A stretch of DNA of 64,000 nucleotides from Laburnicola sp. R22_1 (taxonomy: Eukaryota > Ascomycota > Dothideomycetes > Pleosporales > Didymosphaeriaceae), in assembly GCA_014281115.1 (NCBI GenBank), contig JACONQ010000016.1, positions 1,674,001 through 1,738,000 on the forward strand, given 5' to 3'. The notes beneath the pieces were generated by a model that was not told where the DNA came from, made no database searches, and saw only the letters and a program-made list of their open reading frames with translations. Positions 41,675 through 52,870 of the stretch are shown piece by piece. A program made the position numbers and the translations under genes. Position 1 is the first letter of the stretch, and the number at the start of each line of letters is the position of its first letter.

Positions 41675-42511
41675 CTACGTGCACACCCAATAACTCTCCT
41701 GCAACGCATCATGCAACCTCCCAAAAGCGCCCCCATACCACGTCCGAAACTCCCTCCACTCCCCCTCCGGCATAATACAACTCAACATATTCACCCACCC
41801 GCCGACAATCAAATCCGCATAATTCGCCTTCTCCCCCTCCAGATACGGCCCCCCCTCATTCACCCGAAACAGCTCCGCCAACGACGCCAACCCCGCCTTA
41901 AACCCCGGCATCAGCTGCGCCCTGGCCTTCCCCTGAACCCTGAGATCATCCCACGACTTAAGATGCGCGCGCCGCACAAAAAGCTCGCGCGTCGCCTCGG
42001 CCGTCTCGGGATTGAGCGGCAGAAACTGTGCGAAGAGAATCATGTGCGCGGAAAACGTGCAGTCAATGTGCCAGTTGAACCTAGCGTACTCCGCATTCTC
42101 CATGCCCTCCCTCACACTCAGCGGCGCAAAAAACACTGAATCATGATGCGGACTCTTGTAATCCAGCCCCGTGCGCGTCGAATCCGCCGGGAAAAGACAG
42201 CCCCCCGAATCGGGAAACTTCTCTTCGAGATAATTCGCAATGTCGACGGAGTCGCCGACGACGGTGCCAGACGAGGAGTCCTGCAGTAGGGGCAGCGTGT
42301 AGAAGTCAGAGCCGTCGTCGAGCTTGCGGGTGGCGGGGCAGCCGAGGCCCTTGCGGACGGTGGGGATGTCGATTATCTCGACGAAGGTGGTTTTGAAGGG
42401 GACGCGCTTGAAGCTGAGGGCGAGGCGGGATTTGGAGGGGTTGGGCGCGTAGGAGCGGGGTTGGAGGGGGGAGGAGATGTCGTAGAAGATGAGAGGGTTG
42501 GAGTCGGTCAT
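41675..42511 (-). CDS. Glutathione S-transferase-like protein
   Basis: Single-exon frame of 278 aa; ATG at 42,509-42,511. N-terminal thioredoxin-like half (residues 1-100) with FYDISSPLQPRSYAPNPSKS, a Pro before the glutathione-binding strand (FYTLPLLQD) and the signature GDSVDIANYLEEKFP, in which the Asp-Ser pair binds the gamma-glutamyl group of glutathione. The C-terminal helical domain (about 130-278) includes FVRRAHLKSWDDLRVQG and the N-capping-like region GEKANYADLIVGGW. This matches the fungal GST groups related to etherase/GSTFuA types, which act on aromatic or ether substrates or in detoxification; the subclass is inference. There is no catalytic Cys in the N-terminal motif; a Ser is more likely at the active site. 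GC-rich with clear codon bias. Confidence 0.82.
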   Translation of the reverse strand: MTDSNPLIFYDISSPLQPRSYAPNPSKSRLALSFKRVPFKTTFVEIIDIPTVRKGLGCPATRKLDDGSDFYTLPLLQDSSSGTVVGDSVDIANYLEEKFPDSGGCLFPADSTRTGLDYKSPHHDSVFFAPLSVREGMENAEYARFNWHIDCTFSAHMILFAQFLPLNPETAEATRELFVRRAHLKSWDDLRVQGKARAQLMPGFKAGLASLAELFRVNEGGPYLEGEKANYADLIVGGWVNMLSCIMPEGEWREFRTWYGGAFGRLHDALQESYWVCT

Positions 42512-42972
42512 TTTTGATGGGGGTGGAGGAGTGGCGTTTTGATTTTGGTGTGGATTTGACGGAGGATGTGATGCTTTTTATGTATGTATAGACGTGCACT
42601 TGGGCAACTGTACCTAGGTAAGTGATGTGTCACGTGACGGGCAGGCCCTGTTTTTGAGTCACGTTGAGTCATAAGGCGCTATTCCGAAAATGGACACTAC
42701 AAAAAGACAGCACAGCTAATACGCCAGTACAATGCGTAGCACTCCACCCTTCTACCTTCATAGTGGTTGCTACTTCAAATTTTAATATGTGTTATCATTC
42801 ATTATGACACCGTCTTTATGCAATACCGAAGGCTGCATGTGATGAGCCGAGATGAGGTTCCTAACATGCCCTGTCGGTTTCTAGCGACGCTACCATAGGC
42901 TATGAGTCTGAGGAAGCATTTAAGAAGCTCCAGGTAATCCGTCCATAATATCCAGCTACGCCCCACTATCCC
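42512..42972. other. Intergenic
   Basis: Presumed promoter of the GST-like gene (42,512-42,700, with a CACGTGAC motif at about 42,632) and 3' flank of the F-box gene. No gene. Confidence 0.45.
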
Positions 42973-44417
42973 CTAAGGAGGTAATCCGTTCGTAACATAC
43001 AGGTACACTCCCCGATCCCTTAAGCGACCCCAAACCGCATGCCCACTCACACAAGATTTGTCCCAAGCGTATTTAGCGTGCTCTCCCTCGTAACCTAGTC
43101 GCAGTTCGATGCTCTGTAGGGCTGGAAATTGACCGACCCATGTAGAGTCCAAGATTTTCTGCGCTCTTGATATGCATCTGTTTGTGAACGAGCTATGCTC
43201 GTCCAACAGATATTCCAAATTGTGTTCTGGGTGGAAGCAAAGCATGGTGATTTTTTTGATTGAAACTGGAAACTCGCAAGAATAGCGCTCAGGGTAATCC
43301 AGAATATTGAAGAACTCCTCCCGGGCTGTGATATGACGGAGCTTTGTGAATCGGTGGAGTGTGGAAATGGGGTGACTGTCAATGTGAATGCGGTCCACAG
43401 TTATGATCTCGATCGTAGCAAATGCATAAGATAGACAATTCAAAAGAGTCTCGTGGTTGGGGGCTGGTTCAGAAGAGACGACATCAACGTCAATAGGGAA
43501 GTGAATAGCGTAGTCGATGTGGAACTCTACACGACGCAAATTTGGCAGCTTGCTGACAAGCACCGATAATTGTCCCAATTTATCCCTCGCTCGCGGGTCC
43601 TGGTTGTATCGGAATAGCCCAGTGTCGCATATGAGAGTTAGTGTATGAATAGTCGGCAAAGCAACTACAGGCCAAGGCAACTCGAAAGACACAGGCTGTC
43701 CAGGGGTGTATCTTAGGCCGATGGTAAGGTGTTGTATTGCAAAAGTTCCAGTAGCTGGTTAGAGATGGTGCCAGATGTTGTCAACGAAGTGACCTTTTTC
43801 TTGCTTAAGAATGCACTTGGGGCGCATCCTTGCATCTGATAAACCTTGAAGAAGGTGGTGCTATCGACGTGGGCGTACGGGATGTAGATTTTGGGATCCT
43901 TACAGTCGGTATGATCAATTGATAGACTTGTAAAATTCCGGCTGGTATGATTGATAGATAGGCTTGTGATATTCGGCAAGATCGCGATGATAATTCCGGC
44001 TAGAGCAGGCTCGAATCTCGAACGTGCGGATCCAGTCGTGTTCGGGCCTCCAGAAATTATCCCGTCTTCGATAGCTTTATCAATTGAACTCTCGATGTTC
44101 AATAACCCACAAGTGCAACCATGAAATAGAACACATGTGGGATCGTGACCAACAGTGTGCGCAACAGTTCCCAGGTAGAGATGCTGAACTAGCGGAACCA
44201 GGCTCGGTTGCTCGAATAGAGTTCGGAGAAAGCGCATAATTCGACTGCGTTCTTTCCAAATAGTGGTCCTTAGCGAAGGTGCGCAGTATAAAGCTTTTTG
44301 CGCGATCGGTAGGAGCTGACGGCACGCGGGTACAAACCGAACCAGGTCTGTTGTGTTGTCAAGTTGCGCCATGACTTTGAGACAGAGCTCGTTGGGAAGG
44401 TAAGGGAGAGACTCCAT
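42973..44417 (-). CDS. F-box protein
   Basis: Two reading frames are best joined. Exon one starts at the ATG of 44,417 (MESLPYLPNELCLKVMAQLD), which opens directly with an F-box: LPNELCLKVMAQLDNTTDLVR and LVRFVPACRQLLPIAQKALY. An intron at 43,755-43,816 (GTGCAT..TAACCAG, 62 bp) would join QGCAP to TTGTFAIQHLTIGLRYTPG and keep the second frame to TAA at 42,973, giving 460 aa. Without splicing the first frame ends at 43,713. The donor is weak, so a frameshift is the alternative. The second half has irregular leucine-rich strands (LPTIHTLTLICDTG, LPNLRRVEFHID, FTKLRHITA), usual for fungal F-box proteins that offer substrates to SCF ubiquitin ligases. The partner is unknown. Confidence 0.72.
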
Positions 44418-45950
44418 GGTCGATTGAGGCTGTCGAAAAGTTGAGGTGCGTGGTTGAAAAAGGCCCGCAGAGCAAGAGAGCATGCTGCACTGGTGGCGAT
44501 GGTCCGAACCGACCTTATGTAAGCCCCAGCATGTATCGATAATGCTACTTCACCAGTAACCATGCAGGAAATTTACTTATGTAAGATTATAACATCACCA
44601 AAGAGGTTTAGCGTTTGCATGACGTATCACCTCCTACCGTGCATTTCAACGTCGTTTGGTCGATTTCACAAACATCTCAGCCCTTGAAACCACACAGAAG
44701 GTAACTTATTCCGAAGCCGACTTTGATCGCGTTGAGAATTGCATCACACTGGGTCTGAAGAGGCCCAGTGTAGCGTTTCTATGATTCTCTTTGCTTCCGC
44801 TCCGATACGCGTTAGCTAATAACTAGAACGGTAGGTATACTGCGCGGGATATGCCCACAGAGAGGCTTGACACCTGAGGATACCATTTATTGGAAGTAGC
44901 GATGCAAATTTGCTGGACGTGTTGCGCTTAGCGCGCGCGCAAACTTTGGCAATCGTGCATACCTACCTAAGGTACATTCTGTATGTGGCTAACAAGTTCA
45001 CAATCGATTTACCTTTCCAGACAATAAGCTCAGAATACAAACATTTGACAGAATGTCGCCGCAGTCTTATATAAGAGTAAAGAGATGGCCCATAATGCTC
45101 ACGTTGCAGTCTGGGTCGCATTCGATTTTGTGACCATACATTATGTATACGCCAATCGAGGCATGTGCTTCTAGATCGAGACAACTTCCATATAGAGATC
45201 GACATCCCATGTCCCGAAGAGCTCTTGCGGTTTCGGATTGTAGCTCATTGTCTTTGACAGCCACGGCTTAGGATGTCAAGTATGGCCGCGTTGGTATTGG
45301 TAAGTGGGAAGCTTGGAACGAGAAGAGATAAGAGGGTAACATTGTCAGACGTGCTACATCCAACAGAATTCGAGAATGTGTCGAGAAGCAAACAATTATG
45401 GTCATTAAAGAGCTATTGCAACTCGCTGTTGCCTTGTAATCGACGATACATTGTGCACCCATTGCTGAGTAGAGACTTCGAATCACTCCAAAGACTTAAA
45501 CAGCAACCTTCTAGTTATGCAGACAACTCAAAACACCAACATATCACTATCAAGAGAAAATGCGCGGCGGATATAAAACAACTTTACTTCAGTTTTGAAG
45601 AAAGGGACATTTGCGATATGTCGTCGATTGCAGATTACTATCCACAGACAGACAATCGCCTCTTACCTCGAGCGCATTGTCAATTACCTCCAAGCTACTA
45701 TGCTTTGACATCGAGCTAGCGTGTACAGCCCCAAAGCACTATGCATTCACATAAACTATTGTGTATTCACACCCAGGACTATTGTGTGTTCGGTTAGGCT
45801 CCAAGGTCCGACTTCTCCCGCCTATATAAATCCCCGAATTCCCTCTATATTTTTTCTTCATCGACTCAATCTCCTCCACTATCAACCTCTTTCAAGAACA
45901 TTTATCCACCAACCCCACTTACGAATATATCTGAAACACACAAAAACTCG
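44418..45950. other. Intergenic with small uncertain frames
   Basis: Minus frames 45,067-45,264 (MAVKDNELQSETARALRDMG, Cys-containing, 65 aa) and 45,268-45,486 could be exons of a small gene, and a plus frame 45,273-45,719 overlaps them; none has a recognisable motif, so I do not call a gene. Confidence 0.35.
45822..45830 (+). promoter_or_regulatory. TATA box of the BTB-like gene at 45,951
   Basis: CTATATAAA about 120 bp upstream of the ATG, followed by a pyrimidine-rich stretch (TTTTTTCTTC, CTCCTCC) and an A-rich leader before the start, the usual layout of a filamentous fungal core promoter. Confidence 0.55.
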
Positions 45951-46982
45951 ATGTCTTTGCACGACAAGAATAGCGTACCTCCGGCACCGGTGATGAAGCT
46001 GCCTCTAAAGCATCTCTCCAAACCAAAGCCCGACACGACGATGAAGCCTAAACAGGCACCCGCAGCGAAGGAAGCAGCTGCAACCATCTCTCCACAAGAA
46101 CAACTGGAGGAGATCCACCGCTGGGTTCTTACTCTTGACGACAAACCCGATGTCTGGGAATGGTCACGGGAGGAGCGTGTGAAGCTTTTCGACGGCCCGA
46201 CTGTCCATGTTACCTGCGACAATCGCACCATCGAGACAATGCCTCTGCGAATTCTGCTAGCCACCTCGACCTGGGCCCGTCAGCGCTTCGTCGAGGCGAA
46301 GATTCTGCCGCGGGCTGGTCTTCAGAACCCCGAGTACTGTTCGGCTATGAAGACCATCGTTCGCTACATCAAGGATGTCATGTTCAAGTATGATTGTTAC
46401 TTGCTATCCCCGTCAGTCCTGGGTGAAGATATCGACATCATCCGCGCTGGCGAGCTCCTGGGCATGGACTCATCCATCATGAACCTTCGCAACGCTTGGT
46501 GGGCAATTCTCAAGAATGAGCCCTTGGAGCGGCTCGGCTTGGACAAGATGCTAGCACTCGAGCGCAAGATGACGGACGAGAACAAGGACTTTAGGATGCC
46601 ACTTATGTTCACCAAGCGTGTCGCTCACGAGTTGTACTTTGGCGATCCTGCAAACTCGATCCAGCTGAAGCTATGGCTCACCAACGCCCCTAAGATTTCC
46701 ACCGCTGTGAACGAGATCATCGAGCATCTGACAGAAAAGCGATCCGCTTACGAAGCCACCAAGCAGAAGAAGCGCGAGCAGTGGGAGATGAAGCGCAATC
46801 AGGCTTACATGGCGCGGGACCAGAAGAAACTCGAGCATGAGGAGAAGAAACAGAAGGCCGGGGAGGAGAAGAAGCTCCGGGGCGAAACTTTCAAGAAGCT
46901 CGGTAGCGGTGGTGTCAAGACGGTTACTCAGGATGAGCTACGCTTCATGCCACCTGGTCGCGGTCGCGGCATGGGAGTCTAA
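45951..46982 (+). CDS. BTB-like domain protein with Lys/Glu coiled-coil tail
   Basis: Single frame of 343 aa; ATG at 45,951 after a TATA box and A-rich leader. Residues 1-55 are basic and Pro/Ala-rich. From about residue 60: EIHRWVLTLDDKPDVWEWSR, then KLFDGPTVHVTCDNRTIETM and MPLRILLATSTWARQRF, the same signature as the BTB-like domain of the gene at 38,402. A helical region follows (DIDIIRAGELLGMDSS), typical of the back half of such domains. The tail (about 265-325) is a highly charged coiled coil, KQKKREQWEMKRNQAYMARD and further, ending TQDELRFMPPGRGRGMGV. No signal peptide or membrane segment. The role is unknown; homotypic interaction is likely. The last 45 codons and the 3' flank recur in a second, truncated copy at 47.26-47.78 kb. 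Confidence 0.78.
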   Translation: MSLHDKNSVPPAPVMKLPLKHLSKPKPDTTMKPKQAPAAKEAAATISPQEQLEEIHRWVLTLDDKPDVWEWSREERVKLFDGPTVHVTCDNRTIETMPLRILLATSTWARQRFVEAKILPRAGLQNPEYCSAMKTIVRYIKDVMFKYDCYLLSPSVLGEDIDIIRAGELLGMDSSIMNLRNAWWAILKNEPLERLGLDKMLALERKMTDENKDFRMPLMFTKRVAHELYFGDPANSIQLKLWLTNAPKISTAVNEIIEHLTEKRSAYEATKQKKREQWEMKRNQAYMARDQKKLEHEEKKQKAGEEKKLRGETFKKLGSGGVKTVTQDELRFMPPGRGRGMGV

Positions 46983-47262
46983 GCTCCTCGGATGCGTGCG
47001 CTTACTTTTCTTCCAAGGACATTAATCAGAACCCAGTTGTTTACTGGGGATCTAGCAGGATGATATGATTCAGCGAACATGGCCTGCTAAAAACTGGCAT
47101 TGGCCCTATATTGACCTCTTGGTCCAATCGAATACCTGGCTTGACTCAGGTCTATCAAATACTACCCCGAATTACTGAAAAAAAAAACTAACAAGCTTGT
47201 GCTCCATAACGTGATGATCGAATTCCAACACTCCTGTACAACATTGGACACCGGGACGCGCC

Positions 47263-47403
47263 GAGAAGAAGCAGAAGGCGGTGGAGGAACAGCAAGTCCG
47301 CAAGAACACCACTAAGAAGATGAGCAGTGGTGGCGTCAACGTCGTGACCCAAGACGAGCTGCGCTTTGTGCCCGGTGCCCGCGCTCGTGGTATGGGAATT
47401 TAA
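47263..47403 (+). pseudogene. Duplicated 3' end of the BTB-like gene
   Basis: Reads EKKQKAVEEQQVRKNTTKKM then SSGGVNVVTQDELRF and ends GARARGMGI before TAA, matching the last 45 residues of the gene ending at 46,982 with about two thirds identity by eye. No start codon, BTB-like region or promoter precedes it. The downstream flank also recurs: GAACATGG(C/T)CTGC and ATTACTGAAA words and a closing GACACTCCTG(C/T)ACA-like block appear after both copies (about 47,080-47,240 and 47,590-47,770). So a segment of about 0.4-0.5 kb covering the 3' end and its flank was duplicated in tandem, long enough ago to diverge. Confidence 0.75.
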
Positions 47404-48769
47404 TTCGCAACTGCTCAAACCCCAAGTTCTTTGAGCTAGCTGGGTTATGGTGAGAGCTGTTTGTCGAAGGAATCGAGCAAGTTGCTGTGGTGGAGTGGAT
47501 ATGGTCGGCCTGAAGATTGGCCTTGACCCGATATCGACCTAAAGCGGACAGTATTTTATGGTTGGGCAAGCACGTATGATGGAGCGAACATGGTCTGCCT
47601 GAAGATTGGCATGGGCCGAATATCATCTCTTGGACTTTAGCATGGACCGGGTATCAACCTTTAGAACCTATCAAGTATTGTAGTGATCAATACTATATCA
47701 TATTACTGAAATTTACCAAACTCATACTTTTTGACGTGATGTTCATTTTTTGACACTCCTGCACATTCCCCGCCACCCGATAGAGTTAGCGCGCTAAGCC
47801 ACAGGCGCTAGCCCATATTGATATTGTGGCACGGCTGCACGGAGGATTTTATTCCGCAACGACCGTCATCCTCTCACAACCCCAACGCGTCAAAAACGCG
47901 CATCCCAATCCTCCTTCGCTCACGGATTCCCTCCGAAACCCGTTCCAAGGTTTGGTCGTGTTTTACAAGTCTCGAAACAGTCGGATTCTTTCTCTTGGAC
48001 CCCCAGTTTGACGTGCCGGCAAAATCCTGGTTCTGGAGGCGGCACCTCGGCGGATCCCGGCCCTCGCGGTCGAGCTGAAACCCCGACCCGAGAGTTAGCG
48101 TGACAGGCAGGGATCTTGTGGTTGGTGGCTAAGCGGGTACGAACCTACAGTGCTCGGGGGAGCGAGAGGTGGAAATATAGACTTCTTATTAGGGCAGAGA
48201 TTGGCCACGCGGACGGACGGGTACGTCAACCTTTACGGTTAATATATCTTATCCAGTTGACACAAATTGGGTACCAGCAGATGCCTCAGGTACTACCGAA
48301 ACGGCCGAACATGCGCCGTTGCGTTGCCCAAGATGGGCCGACGTATGGAAGAGAAACCTTGGAAGCGATGATTTTTGCACACTTGAGAGCAATTTCGGAG
48401 CTGTTCAGCTGTTATTATTCCCAAATGCGCGCGGTGCAGAGTGCAAAAACAGAGAGGAAGGGGACTATGAGGCGCGGACCATTCTCCTTGTATCGGAAGC
48501 TGGTCCGCTAGTACTGCAAGGCGCCCTGTCCTCCGATCTCCAAGCCAGCCACTGTAACAAAATCGTGGATCGAGGAATCCACCCATGGCTGTTTCGCCGT
48601 TCGGAACCATTGTGTATCATTTTAGACGCCCCACCTGTAATCCTATGAATACGAATTCCTTTTCGCCGTCCCGTCCCGTACCCCAAAGTCCTCTTTACCA
48701 TCAATTGCATCGCGTTTTGATCGTCACCATTGAAGCAAGACATCACACACATGAACCGGCATTCTGAAT
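47404..48769. other. Intergenic, nothing recognised beyond the duplicated 3' flank
   Basis: 47,590-47,780 is the second copy of the BTB-like gene 3' flank. 47,800-48,770 has short frames without motifs and presumably the promoter of the membrane-protein gene. Confidence 0.45.
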
Positions 48770-50125
48770 ATGTCGTTGCGACCGCGCAAAGAGAGTGACG
48801 GCGCAGACAGTGTATTAAATTATGTGAACCCAGAGAAAGAGGTATACGCAGGGCTTTGGTCGCTCTTCGCCGGAGCGACATTGTTTCTTTTTCTCCGGTT
48901 ATATTGCAAGCTCACTCGTCGTCATGGGCTATGGTACGATGACTACGTCCTCATCGTCGCGTGGGTAAGTACTGCTCTGTCCTATAACTTAGCCCATACT
49001 AATACCAACGATAGATTGTGCTTTTAATCACCGACGCCGTCATCTCCCATCAGTATGCGACGGGCTATGTGCCGAAAAACGGATCGAAATGGGACGACCG
49101 AATGCATATCCTCATCAACATATCCTCATGCACGAATATCATCGGCCAGTCATTGAGCAAGACAGCTTTCGGTGTCACACTGCTCAAACTCACCAACAAA
49201 CGGCAACAATACATGATATGGTTTTGCATCGTCACCATGAACCTGTATACGGTGGCGAAGGTCATTCTCCAATGGGCAAAGCTCTGCGACGAAAAGAGCT
49301 ACGACGTTTGGTACAGGCTCGACTTCTGCGTCAGTAAGAAGTTCCGAGACGATTTTAAGGAAGGCGGAAATGGTTTGTTGAGCTCTATGTTCCACTTACA
49401 GAGCGAACCGCTGATAACTGCGCAGTGTATAACATCATTATGGACTTCGTTTTTGCTTTCTTTCCCTGGTGGATCACGTGGAAACTGGACATGAAAAAGA
49501 CCGAGAAGGTTGTTCTCTGTATCACGATGAGCTTGGGAGTTGTGTGAGTGACTTCATATTATGAGGCGAAACTATCGCTAACTAGCCGTTCTATAGCATC
49601 GCGGTAGTCGCAGCCATCCGAACTGCGTGGAAAGACAAAGGCAACAAGCGCGATCCTTACTACTACCGTAGGCCAAGCGCACCCAAATTTGACTATCACA
49701 GTCAAGCAGGCTAACATTAAATAGGGCGCAACGGCGTATCCAATGTCTGGTACAACTCCGAAGTAGCCGGTACCATCCTCGTCCAGTGTATTCCCGTCCT
49801 ACGCCCCTTCCTCCGCGACGTCCACGCCTCGCTCACCTCAAAGAAACTTCCATCCGACGAATCCAGCAGGCGCAGCTGGACGTGGGCAAGCAACAAGCGC
49901 GACAGCCGTCCTCCGCTCGAGCCCCCGGAATTCGATCCAAAAGGATTGGACGGTAGCAGTGGGAAGAACGGGTTCAACTTTGGATTCAACGAGACGAAAG
50001 TCAGTGCGAATGATGAGTTTGAATTAATCTGTGTTAAGGAGACTTGTGATGAAGAGTGGGTTTTTAGGGATAGTGGGGAGAGGGGTGAGTCCAAAAGTAC
50101 GAGCAGAAGATCACTGAGTCATTGA
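48770..50125 (+). CDS. Fungal rhodopsin-domain integral membrane protein (PTH11-like)
   Basis: Five exons: 48,770-48,964, 49,015-49,372, 49,426-49,543, 49,597-49,667 and 49,725-50,125. The introns are 50-57 bp and join one frame of 380 aa. Transmembrane helices: AGLWSLFAGATLFLFLRLY, then DDYVLIVAWIVLLITDAV, INISSCTNIIGQSLSKTAF, YMIWFCIVTMNLYTVAKVIL, YNIIMDFVFAFFPWWITWKL, VVLCITMSLGVVIAVVAAIR and VAGTILVQCIPVLRPFL, seven in all. The motifs LWYDDY, SKTAFGVTLLKLT, FFPWW and RPFLRD are typical of the fungal rhodopsin-like domain found in plasma-membrane proteins of ascomycetes, some of them candidate G-protein-coupled receptors of the PTH11 type. There is no CFEM domain at the N-terminus. The C-terminal cytoplasmic tail (about 100 aa) is charged and ends SKSTSRRSLSH. 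A late GTGAGT at 50,083 could start a further intron. Confidence 0.85.
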
Positions 50126-50768
50126 TTTTTGTATCGGCTTGGCGTTTGTGTGGTCTTCTCAGGTTCAATACCGGAATGTCTGAATCAAAAATTAAAGCAG
50201 TCATTGTTGAAGAAGCTATTCAAGTGCAGGATGCACAATCATGACGTAGGTTCCGCCCTGGGACTTGTGGTTTGCTGGCATATTTCTAAAGTCTCTGGTC
50301 CAAATATGGAGAGACTGGGTAGCAGACAAGATATCAGCACAGAACTAATGGTTGCAATCTCGCATTAGAAAAGTCGTTCGGACGTATTTCGGGTGAGGCT
50401 GACGTTGTCGCACCGCGCTCATATGCAAAAAAGAAGGTGGCGACAGAGAACCGACGCCCGAACCGCAGAATCTTCCGTGTAAAGACTCGATGCAACTACG
50501 TACGCCTACTTCCGTGACATTGCAATGTTGCTTGTGCACAACGCTCTTTGAGTCTTACTCATTGATTTTTTAGGAACAGCTCCACACAGTGTGATTCACA
50601 TGGCCAAACATAAACGGACAAATAAGCATGAAGGCGATTCATTGTTTATTGCACTCGATTCCATTTGAGGCAGGTACGCTGGGTGACCGTGTATGCCTCT
50701 AACATGCTAGTGCCGGCTCTTGTACATCAGTCCATCCATACCCTACAGCATCCTTCCTATGACATCAT
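50126..50768. other. Intergenic, nothing recognised
   Basis: 3' flank of the membrane-protein gene; no motif-bearing frame. Confidence 0.45.
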
Positions 50769-51084
50769 TCAAAGATGCTGCAGCCTCGCAGTGAGTAGCT
50801 CTGAGCTTGCAGGCCCAGAGTAGTTATTGCTATGACCCACGTAGATGAGCACTTCCCTGCACTGGAATGTAATTGGCGACTTCGCGGACCAATCTGACAG
50901 GATGGGCCAGGCTACGAAAACCTTGATGGTCTGAACATTGCCGAACCCTTTTCCTAGAGCTAGCTGTTGCAGGATTCCCCACATTTCCTCAGAATAGTTG
51001 TCTTTGAACACACGACAAGTTATGTTAATAATAAGATGTTCGATAATATTAGAGACTACGGGATAAGTGTTATAACTAATATAT
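50769..51084 (-). pseudogene. Gene fragment (F-box-type C-terminus) cut by the repeat island
   Basis: A minus-strand frame is open from about 51,084 to a stop at 50,769: NTYPVVSNIIEHLIINIT, then KDNYSEEMWGILQQLALGKG, VFVAWPILSDWSAKSPITF and QCREVLIYVGHS. The style (leucine-rich strands, closing sentence-like Trp/Cys residues) is that of the C-terminal part of fungal F-box proteins. The 5' side runs straight into the AT-rich island, where the frame meets stops at about 51,085, so the gene was truncated by the repeat insertion or by RIP spreading. No start codon with a plausible N-terminus exists. Confidence 0.5.
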
Positions 51085-51214
51085 TTTTATTAGTAAAGGG
51101 GCCTAAATTTTTTTAGGCAATATATAACTTATAAGGTCTTTCCTAGAGTTAATTTATAATATTATATAATTCTAGGCCAGCTATTTAACTAACTACTATA
51201 TTATATAACTAAAA

Positions 51215-52330
51215 GTGTCGGCTTGCCAAATCCCTTTTTTAACCTTTTTTTTTAGTTTAAGATTAAAGTAGATTAAGATGGAAGGTTATTATGTACTATG
51301 AACGACACCTAATTCTAATTTAAAGACTAACCTTAAATACCACCTAATAATATAATAATAGTTTAAACTTACTTGTACCCCCTAATACCTATAAGCTCCT
51401 AGTTCTAATATAAGGTTCACTTACGCTATACACAGCCTACCTAGATTATTACTATTAGTATTGTTAACTATCTGCGCTTACACGCCACTTATATAGTATA
51501 CTTGCTTAAATAAGCTAATATAGCTATAATAGCTAAAAGAATCTTATAAATCTATATAACGCTCTTATTACACTAGAGATTGTTAACAAATACCTTATTC
51601 TTTACCTTTTGCCTTCCTTCTTAAATTCTATTACTAACAAGGAGTAATTTTATCTACTAGTGTAGGAACATAATCTTCTTAGTTTTTATAAACTAAATAA
51701 GCTGCTAATTAAGCTAGTATATAAGGATCGCCTTATAAATAGTTAAGTATACTAGGCTCCTATAAATAATTATGTTATAGATAGAACAGAACTCTAGTGT
51801 TGTTACCTTAGTAGCAGCCATGCAAATCTTTAGCGTATACTTTTTAGCTATAGTAAGTACTTTAGGAATAACGTTAATGCCTAAATAGATAGCAGGGCGT
51901 AAAGAGATAGTAATAGAAGAAGATTTATTAACGACAACCTTAATATAGTAATAGAGTAATAGTGTATCTAGTACGTATTACCCTTATACTACTTATAAGA
52001 AACACTATATATTTATTAATATGTTAACTTATATTATTTACGATAATTAGGATAGTAAAGGATAGAGATAAATAACTACAGCATGACTACGCTAAAGTCT
52101 TATCCCTCCCCTACTAAAGTTCTAAGTAGCCTCTTTGTGAAAATTTTACTTATAAGAGTAGCACTACGCTAAGACTGCTAAGCTCGCTTAGCAGTTTAAA
52201 CGCACTTTTTTTATAATTATATCTTTTTTACGCTCTTTTTAATTACTAAGTAGGGGCTCTGCTTTTTTATTATGTTATTTAAGATAAAAGTCTTTGTCGT
52301 TCTACTCCTAGGTAGTTAATTTAACAACAC
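51215..52330 (+). repeat. 1.1-kb RIP-degraded repeat, family X, copy 1
   Basis: Starts GTGTCGGCTTGCCAA and ends with the conserved 120-bp block whose last bases, inverted, read GTGTTG. The flanks share ATAACTAA (51,205-51,212 and 52,331-52,338), a likely 8-bp target duplication. Related copies: 52,855-53,520 (interrupted), 55,976-57,582 (interrupted by a MITE), and inverted segments at about 55,540-55,975, 57,590-57,960 and 60,600-60,770. No coding potential recognised. Confidence 0.65.
52212..52330 (+). repeat. Conserved 120-bp block (copy at the end of family X)
   Basis: Words AATTACTAAG, GATAAAAG and TAGTTAATTTAAC in the same order as at 22,579-22,689, 53,528-53,656, 54,974-55,099 (inverted) and 57,461-57,582. 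Confidence 0.75.
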
Positions 52331-52870
52331 ATAACTAATAATTTCTTTAATAATATTTTGCGCTATAATAATAATAATAATAATTATAATAGTAATTAAT
52401 TTAACTAGCTTATTAACTTTTTTCTATAGTAGATTTTCTCTTATAACTAGTAAGCTATATACTACTTTTTAGAATCTTACTACTACTATCTATTTTTCCT
52501 ATATTTTTATTACTACTAGTTACTTTTACTTTTATTACTTATAATTTCTTACTTTAATAGTAGCTTAAATAATTACTACTACTTTAATAAGCTTTTTATA
52601 CTACTACTATATCTTCAAGATCTTAAGATCTTATATATTATAATAAACTCTTTTTTTTAGGTTTTACTTTTTTAGGTTTTACTTTTATAGTTTTTATTAG
52701 CTTTATTTTTAGTTATATTTTTAAGCTTCTATAGTATTATTTTTATATTATACTATTATTTTATTATAAAAGCTATATTGCTTTTACTAATATCTAGGTA
52801 CTAAAAAAGTATTTTATACTTTAAAACTTCGTTAGCTTACTAAATATCTTTTTGAAGCTTTTTTTTAGTT
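52331..52870 (-). pseudogene. Heavily RIP-degraded copy of an unidentified coding repeat
   Basis: Aligns by eye along its length with 59,400-59,960: almost every difference is C-to-T or G-to-A (for example CTCGCCACTG against CTTACTACTA). It is the more degraded of the two copies and is separated from its left end (51,118-51,205) by the family X insertion. On the minus strand it would encode the same Lys/Leu-rich helical protein as the 59.4-kb copy, but is full of stops. Confidence 0.65.

Noticed and set aside
45067..45719. Small overlapping frames on both strands
   Set aside because: No family motif; mutual overlap means at most one could be real and I cannot choose.
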